A DNA stretch of 18,168 nucleotides, taken from positions 1-18,168 of the forward strand of contig JACOYG010000050.1 in NCBI GenBank assembly GCA_016181985.1. Reading direction: 5' to 3'. The position numbers were made by a program, and so were the translations under genes. Positions 14,078 through 18,168 of this stretch are shown in pieces. The notes under the pieces were generated by a model that saw only the letters and a list, made by a program, of their open reading frames with translations, did no database searches and was not told the origin of the DNA. This DNA is from Candidatus Nealsoniibacteriota bacterium (GTDB lineage: Bacteria; Patescibacteriota; Minisyncoccia; Minisyncoccales; MHMH01). Position 1 is the stretch's first letter; every line of letters begins with the position of its first letter.

Positions 14078-14972
14078 AAGCAGAAAGAGCGGCTTTACAT
14101 CCTTCGCCGGCCGCAACGACAATTTGTTTCCATTTAGTATCGGTAACGTCACCGGCCGCAAAAAGACCGGAAGTTTTTGTCATATTGGTCTGCGGATCAA
14201 TTTTGATTTCGTCTTCTTCTGAAAACTCCACTAAGTCCTTAACAAAAGATGTGGCGGGCTGACTGCCTATTTCAACAAAAATGCCTTGAACTTTAAGGGT
14301 AATCAGTTTATTGGATGATCTTTCTTGATAAACAACCGAATCAACAAATTTTTCACCTTTGATTTCTTTTAAAGCGGCGTTGGTTATAACTTCAATAATG
14401 CCTGATTTTTGCGCGAGCTTTTGATTGGCTTCATCAGCCTTAATCTGCGGAGAAAATTCTAAAATATATATTTTCTTGGCATAGCCCTTCAAGGATAAAG
14501 CCGCTTCAAAACCGGAATTTCCTCCGCCAACCACCGCCACCTCTTTATCTGCGAACAAAGGGCCGTCGCATGCGGTACAATAAGAAACGCCCTTACCGAT
14601 AAATTCTTTTTCACCGGGCACTTCTAACGGCCTTGGATCCGCTCCGGAAGCTATGATCACGGCTTTAGCGTCAAACTGTTTTCTAGAACCGGTAGAAACG
14701 GAAAAACCGCGCTCAATCTTTTTAACTTTTCCCACCGTATCCCTTTCAATATCAATTTTATTTTTTCTCAAATGCTTCTCGAATTTCTGAATCAGCTCCA
14801 ATCCTGAAATTTTCTCAAAACCGGGATAATTTTCAATATCCACGGCTTTTCTAGCCATTTGTCCTCCGGAACTCTTAGCTATCAAAAGAGTATTTAATTT
14901 TCGTCTGGCGGCATAAATGCCGGCGGAAACTCCGGCCGGCCCGCCGCCGATAATAATTAGGTCGTAAAGCAT
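14055..14972 (-). CDS. trxB: Thioredoxin reductase-like flavoprotein (AhpF-type NAD domain)
   Basis: A two-dinucleotide-domain disulfide reductase of 305 residues. The FAD site is IIGGGPAGVSAGIYAARR (7-24). The redox pair is C132 and C135 in YCTACDGPLF. The NAD(P) domain has GGGNSGFEAA (149-158), but where classical TrxB has the NADPH-binding HRR segment this protein has YILEFSPQIKADE, as in AhpF, which uses NADH. The FAD-contacting GLFAAGDVTD and the end KQIVVAAGEGCKAALSAYEYL are also close to AhpF. The natural partner may be the CPYC glutaredoxin-like protein in the same run. It begins four bases after the galU stop. NADH preference is inferred from the motif. Confidence 0.9.
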   Translation of the reverse strand: MLYDLIIIGGGPAGVSAGIYAARRKLNTLLIAKSSGGQMARKAVDIENYPGFEKISGLELIQKFEKHLRKNKIDIERDTVGKVKKIERGFSVSTGSRKQFDAKAVIIASGADPRPLEVPGEKEFIGKGVSYCTACDGPLFADKEVAVVGGGNSGFEAALSLKGYAKKIYILEFSPQIKADEANQKLAQKSGIIEVITNAALKEIKGEKFVDSVVYQERSSNKLITLKVQGIFVEIGSQPATSFVKDLVEFSEEDEIKIDPQTNMTKTSGLFAAGDVTDTKWKQIVVAAGEGCKAALSAYEYLQRF

Positions 14973-14976
14973 TATA

Positions 14977-15849
14977 TTATTTATAATTTTTTAAAAATTC
15001 TTTTAATTTCGGGCCGTATTCGGGATGTTTTAAGGAAAAATGAAAATTGGTTTCCAAATATGCCTGCGGATTTCCGCATTCCCACCACTCGCCTTCAAGC
15101 TCATAACCATAAACCAATTTTCCGTCATTAATCATTTTGGAAAGCGCATCGGCTAAAATTATTTCCCCGCGAGAATTCGGGGTTAATTTTTGAAGATAGC
15201 TGAAAATTTCCGGCGTCAGAATATATTTTCCAACAACCGCCAGATCCGAAGGCGCTTCTTCTTGCGGGGGCTTTTCAACGATTTTTTTCATCTTAAAAAG
15301 GCGGCTGGCTATTTTTTCCACTCCGACGATACCATAAAAAGAAAATCTTTCTTTAGAAATACGATGCAGAGATAAAACCGGTTTTTGGCATGTTTTAAAA
15401 ACCGAGATCAACTGCCGCGAACAGGGTGTTTTCGATTCCACGATATCGTCGTCAAACAAAACCGCGAATGGTTCGTTACCGATTAATTTCTTTGCTTTTA
15501 AAATAGCGTGCCCGTCGCCTAACGGCTCTTTTTCTATGACAAAAGAAAAACTAACGCCCCTGAAAGTATCTTCAAATTGCAGAAGGCGTTCCAATGAGGC
15601 TTCGTTATTTCTTTCTTTTAAAATTTGCTCGAGTTCCTTTACCGGTTTCTTGAAATAATCAAAAACCATGCTTTGGCCGGGCCGAACTACGAAAATAATA
15701 TGATTGATGCCGGAATTTACGGCTTCTTCAACGATATATTGGATCATCGGCTTTGCGGCCAATGGCCAAAATTCCTTGGGTAAAACTTTTGATAAAGGAA
15801 GAAATCTTGTTCCCAAACCGGCAGTGAGTACGATCGCTTTTTGAATCAT
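14977..15849 (-). CDS. galU: UTP-glucose-1-phosphate uridylyltransferase-like nucleotidyltransferase
   Basis: The family makes UDP-glucose from UTP and glucose-1-phosphate for cell-envelope glycans. The nucleotide-binding start is AIVLTAGLGTRFLP (5-18), followed by LPKEFWPL, which holds the conserved Lys25. The uridine/sugar motifs PLGDGHAI (109-116), the metal site FDDD (132-135), VEKP (191-194) and SRGEIILADA (226-235) are in order. The end of the motif series reads WECGNPQAYL (256-265), where GalU usually has a VGxxxGYL-type segment. It is 290 residues, of normal length. It starts 11 bases after the ftsZ stop and precedes the reductase gene by four bases, so it is in an operon with ftsZ. 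The exact sugar is not provable from the motifs alone. Confidence 0.9.
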   Translation of the reverse strand: MIQKAIVLTAGLGTRFLPLSKVLPKEFWPLAAKPMIQYIVEEAVNSGINHIIFVVRPGQSMVFDYFKKPVKELEQILKERNNEASLERLLQFEDTFRGVSFSFVIEKEPLGDGHAILKAKKLIGNEPFAVLFDDDIVESKTPCSRQLISVFKTCQKPVLSLHRISKERFSFYGIVGVEKIASRLFKMKKIVEKPPQEEAPSDLAVVGKYILTPEIFSYLQKLTPNSRGEIILADALSKMINDGKLVYGYELEGEWWECGNPQAYLETNFHFSLKHPEYGPKLKEFLKNYK

Positions 15850-15860
15850 ATAATTTTACT

Positions 15861-17189
15861 TTATTGGTTTTCTTCGCGGCGCAAAAATGCCGGAATTTCC
15901 CACTTTTTCTCTTCTTCAAAAAGTTCTTGCTCGGTCTTTTCAGCTTCTTTTTTTAAATCAAGGCCATTTTTTCTAGTTGGTAAATTAATATCAGACAAAA
16001 GAGGAACTTGCTGTACCGCTGCTTTTTTTGACTTTTTCTTGATAGTCTGCTTTTTTTTACGAACAACCGGTTTTTTAACTTCCGTTTTAGGCCTAGATTT
16101 TGGTTTGGAATCAGGTTCAGGATCGGACTCCTTGGCGCATTCCTCGGGCTCTTGGCCGCAGCCTACTGCCAACAAGGTAACCCTTAAGTTTTCTTTGTAA
16201 TCGTTATCCTGAGAAACGCCGAAGATAATCTTTGCCCGGCGGTTAAAATCGGAAATAGTCCTGCTGATTAAAGCTACTTCGGCCATCCCCAAATCCTTAG
16301 AGGCTGTGATGTTAAAAAGAATCTTTTCTGCGCCATTGATATTGTATTCATTCAGTGGGCTGCCTAAAAGTTCCTTGATGGACTCCTCGGCGCGGCTTTG
16401 TCCCTGGCTGATTGAGCTGTTTAGATAACTTAATTTACCCTTGCCGTCCAGAATGGTTCTGAGATCGGCAAAATCAATGTTGACCAATCCGGGGAAATAA
16501 ATCATTTCAATCAAACCACGGAGATTTTCCGAAAGCCGTTTGTTGACCGCCGAAAAAGACTCGGTTATCGGAGTATCTTTATTGATAATTTTAAAAATAT
16601 TTTCATTGGGAATAGTGGAAAAAATATTTAAATACGGCTTTAGTTTTTCCAAACTTAATTTGGCAATTTGCGCCCTTTTCACTCCTTCGAATTTAAAAGG
16701 CATGGTAAATATGCCAAAAGTCATCACTCCCAGCTCTTTTGCGATTCTGGCAAACTCGGGAGCGGCTCCGGATCCCGTACCGCCGCCTAAGGATGAAACT
16801 AAAATCGCCAAATCAACATTTTTAAACAGGCTAGCAATTTTTTGTTCGGCTTCCTGGGCCGCGTTTTTTCCGACCTTAGGATCCATGCCGCATCCCAATC
16901 CGCGGGTTAAATTTTGGCCAAATGGAAAAACCTTAATCTTTTTCCCGATTTCTTTCAAAGCCTGAATGTCGGCATTAGCGGCAATAAAGTCCACCTTTTT
17001 AATATATGGAGCAACTTCCGCGACAATAGAGCAACCGCCTCCGCCGATGCCGATTACTCTTATTTTTGTCTTGTGAACGGTTTCCGACTCAATCAACTTG
17101 GCTTCGGTCTTTTTGGTTTTTTTACTTGCCATGAGCCGAGTCGAATGGACTTTGATAATTTTTTTGATTTTCTTATTTTTCTTAACCAT
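15861..17189 (-). CDS. ftsZ: Cell division protein FtsZ, divergent, with long basic linker
   Basis: FtsZ is the tubulin-like GTPase that forms the division ring. RVIGIGGGGCSIVAE (44-58) and the tubulin signature GGGTGSG (135-141) form the GTP site. The T7 synergy loop NIDFADLR (237-244) is intact, so GTP hydrolysis at the subunit contact should work. The extreme C-terminus, WEIPAFLRREENQ (430-442), is a good membrane-tether peptide for FtsA/SepF-like partners. Unusual parts are a Lys-rich extension before residue 40 and a linker (about 350-425) with an acidic start followed by a strongly basic KKK-rich section. The ATG at 17189 is chosen as the longest start; M20 (17132) is an alternative, and neither has a clear SD. 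It is first in the run ftsZ, galU, trxB, eno. Confidence 0.92.
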   Translation of the reverse strand: MVKKNKKIKKIIKVHSTRLMASKKTKKTEAKLIESETVHKTKIRVIGIGGGGCSIVAEVAPYIKKVDFIAANADIQALKEIGKKIKVFPFGQNLTRGLGCGMDPKVGKNAAQEAEQKIASLFKNVDLAILVSSLGGGTGSGAAPEFARIAKELGVMTFGIFTMPFKFEGVKRAQIAKLSLEKLKPYLNIFSTIPNENIFKIINKDTPITESFSAVNKRLSENLRGLIEMIYFPGLVNIDFADLRTILDGKGKLSYLNSSISQGQSRAEESIKELLGSPLNEYNINGAEKILFNITASKDLGMAEVALISRTISDFNRRAKIIFGVSQDNDYKENLRVTLLAVGCGQEPEECAKESDPEPDSKPKSRPKTEVKKPVVRKKKQTIKKKSKKAAVQQVPLLSDINLPTRKNGLDLKKEAEKTEQELFEEEKKWEIPAFLRREENQ

Positions 17190-17218
17190 AGATTTAAGCT
17201 TACCTAATTATTGCAAAC

Positions 17219-17245
17219 AAAAAAGCGGGGGTCAATACCTCCCGC
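17219..17245 (-). terminator. Rho-independent terminator upstream of ftsZ
   Basis: On the minus strand GCGGGAGGT pairs with ACCCCCGC (one bulged A) around ATTG, followed by six T. It ends transcription of the small membrane-protein genes on its right and separates them from ftsZ. Confidence 0.75.
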
Positions 17246-17265
17246 CTTTGTTTATAATTACACCC

Positions 17266-17457
17266 TCAATCACAGCAACGGATTCTGCCGCTATCGGCAG
17301 GAATAGTTAATCCGCAAATATCGCATTTTAACCAAGAATTACGCTCATCCCTTGCAATCATTAATATTAAAACAATACCGAATGGAATGAAATACATCGG
17401 CGAAAGACAAAGCATTGCCGGCGTCCACATCGCTTCCCACGTAGTTAATCTCCTCAT
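17266..17457 (-). CDS. Small membrane protein with a C-terminal cysteine cluster
   Basis: A 63-residue protein of unknown function. Residues about 14-34 are one hydrophobic helix (AMLCLSPMYFIPFGIVLILMI), followed by a charged joint (ARDERNSW) and then CDIC (45-48) and CC (61-62), which could bind one zinc as a minimal ribbon. The start is well supported by AGGGAGG five bases before the ATG. It lies between copies of flanking sequences shared with the next small gene (17527-17760) and is followed by a terminator. It could be a fragment of a larger zinc-ribbon membrane protein, but its start, stop and SD are complete. Confidence 0.65.
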   Translation of the reverse strand: MRRLTTWEAMWTPAMLCLSPMYFIPFGIVLILMIARDERNSWLKCDICGLTIPADSGRIRCCD

Positions 17458-17460
17458 CGT

Positions 17461-17504
17461 ATTCCTCCCTTAAACAATTTTACATTTTCATTTTTTTGGA
17501 ATAC
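17461..17504. repeat. Flank repeat, copy 1 (decayed 3' end of the CYTH gene)
   Basis: It resembles 17762-17807 over about 45 bases (TTAAACAATTTT, then CATT and GGAATAC). In copy 2 this sequence codes for the end of the CYTH protein; in copy 1 the frame is broken by substitutions, while the SD (GGGAGG) for the next gene is kept. A second short element, AATACCTCCCGCCTTT, occurs both at the end of this copy (17500-17515) and at 17235-17249. Confidence 0.6.
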
Positions 17505-17526
17505 CTCCCGCCTTTTAACTATCATT

Positions 17527-17760
17527 TTAAAGATAGCTTCCCGGAATCTGCATGACTTTTTCAGACTGAATTTCCTCGCGCAGAATAATAGAACAAACAC
17601 CAATAATCATGGCGACATAAATCCCCAATCCAATCCAGAAAACCCATGGATAGTATTTTGAGGGCGGATCGAGGATATTGATAAGCGCGAAAAAAGTTAA
17701 AATAGAGCAGGTAATCACCAGACAACTCTTCCATTTTTTCTTGAACACTTTTCTTAGCAT
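17527..17760 (-). CDS. Small two-helix membrane protein
   Basis: A 77-residue protein of unknown function with a basic start (MLRKVFKKKWK) and two hydrophobic helices (about 14-29 and 38-60) separated by the short loop DPPSKYYPW; the tail is charged and short. The frame beginning MLRK was chosen because AAAGGAGGGG lies five bases before its ATG; an overlapping frame (17561-17794) is judged a shadow. It directly follows the CYTH gene (12 bases), so they are probably cotranscribed. Its flanks repeat around the next small gene. Confidence 0.65.
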   Translation of the reverse strand: MLRKVFKKKWKSCLVITCSILTFFALINILDPPSKYYPWVFWIGLGIYVAMIIGVCSIILREEIQSEKVMQIPGSYL

Positions 17761-17761
17761 T

Positions 17762-17807
17762 ATTCCCCTCCTTTAAACAATTTTGCACTTCCATTCTTTG
17801 GGAATAC
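17762..17807. repeat. Flank repeat, copy 2 (3' end of the CYTH gene plus SD)
   Basis: The intact counterpart of 17461-17504. It encodes PKEWKCKIV and the stop of the CYTH protein, and then the SD of the small membrane-protein gene. Confidence 0.6.
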
Positions 17808-18168
17808 TATCCAGCTTCGCTAGATTATGATTCCGAAATCTTGGATCGCCGGTTACTTCCCCCACTAAAAAGCCTAAGGGAATTTTGGGAAAATCCTCTT
17901 CCGATTTCTTTTCATATTCCAAAAGAACCAATCCCTCCAATCGATCATAAAAAACATCTAGATCAAAATTGTGGACATGATATCTAGTTTTGCGAATTTT
18001 ATTTTCTTTTCGAGCAGCCGTTAGGCCGGGAAGAGCAAGCTTGGGAATACCACCCTCAAGATGATAATCCTTTCCCAGCTCGCTTCCTATTTTGATTGTC
18101 AAAAAGCAATCATCGAAATTTTCCACCCTCACCCTGATCGGCGGATCAACGCACACATACCATTGGGT
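17773..18168 (-). CDS. CYTH-domain protein (triphosphate tunnel family), 5' end outside the window
   Basis: The CYTH family forms a beta-barrel tunnel that binds triphosphates; bacterial members are often inorganic triphosphatases, and some are of unknown substrate. Visible motifs are RVRVEN, CFLTIK, IRKTRYHV, LDVF, GLVLLEYE and EVTGDPRFRNHNLA, which match the alternating basic and acidic strands of the barrel in family order. The frame is open to the right edge (TQWYVCVDPPIRVRV), so the N-terminal ExExK signature is outside the window and the GTG at 18156 is not the true start. It is the first visible gene of a unit with two small membrane-protein genes. Substrate is not predicted. Confidence 0.82.
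   Translation of the reverse strand, partial: TQWYVCVDPPIRVRVENFDDCFLTIKIGSELGKDYHLEGGIPKLALPGLTAARKENKIRKTRYHVHNFDLDVFYDRLEGLVLLEYEKKSEEDFPKIPLGFLVGEVTGDPRFRNHNLAKLDSIPKEWKCKIV

Noticed and set aside
17561..17794. Alternative reading frame overlapping the small membrane-protein gene
   Set aside because: It has no SD and overlaps the CYTH gene end, while the frame 17527-17760 has a strong SD and a membrane-protein pattern.

Overview
The window reads as a piece of a small-genome bacterium of the Patescibacteria/CPR type, probably Parcubacteria-like. This is an inference from gene style and content: a secreted coiled-coil lytic transglycosylase, bL25 with a long acidic tail, a solo PaaX/Cas2-like protein, a small coiled-coil protein of a kind common in these genomes, many starts without Shine-Dalgarno (SD) sequences, and tightly packed genes. 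Apart from a partial tRNA and its terminator at the left edge, every convincing gene lies on the minus strand, so transcription runs from right to left.

Reading in the direction of transcription, the right edge (18168 to about 17220) holds the 3' part of a CYTH-domain gene and two small membrane-protein genes set between repeated flanking sequences, closed by an intrinsic terminator. Then comes a housekeeping run (17189 to 10683): ftsZ, galU, an AhpF-like thioredoxin reductase gene, enolase, phosphoglycerate mutase, a membrane-anchored protein, a glutaredoxin-like protein and gapdh. A small coiled-coil gene follows behind its own, probably leaderless, promoter and a strong terminator. Next are acetyl-CoA synthetase and PEP synthase (overlapping), a radical SAM gene, a PaaX/Cas2-like gene bracketed by palindromic repeats, and a HEAT-like gene with its own promoter and terminator. 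Last is a cluster of archaeal-type fructose-1,6-bisphosphate aldolase/phosphatase, a ferredoxin fragment, ribosomal protein L25 and the lytic transglycosylase.

The metabolic genes fit together as a gluconeogenic or lower-glycolytic set: Acs makes acetyl-CoA, PpsA makes PEP from pyruvate, Eno, Gpm and GAPDH work between PEP and triose phosphate, and the FBP aldolase/phosphatase makes fructose-6-phosphate irreversibly. Pgk, Tpi and pyruvate:ferredoxin oxidoreductase are not in the window. The AhpF-like reductase and the CPYC glutaredoxin-like protein form a plausible thiol redox pair.

The most unusual features are repeats and junctions. (i) A perfect 48-bp palindrome sits in frame inside enolase. 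(ii) Two related GC-rich palindromic segments sit in the same frame inside L25; together with (i) this resembles the protein-coding palindromic elements known from Rickettsia. (iii) The PaaX/Cas2-like gene is flanked by direct copies of a 42-bp palindromic repeat whose arm encodes the protein's own C-terminus, with a third, partial copy 1.9 kb away. (iv) The 5' part of a ferredoxin gene is joined to a 5'-truncated L25 gene in another frame, either a real deletion or an assembly misjoin. All calls come from reading the sequence; no database search was run.
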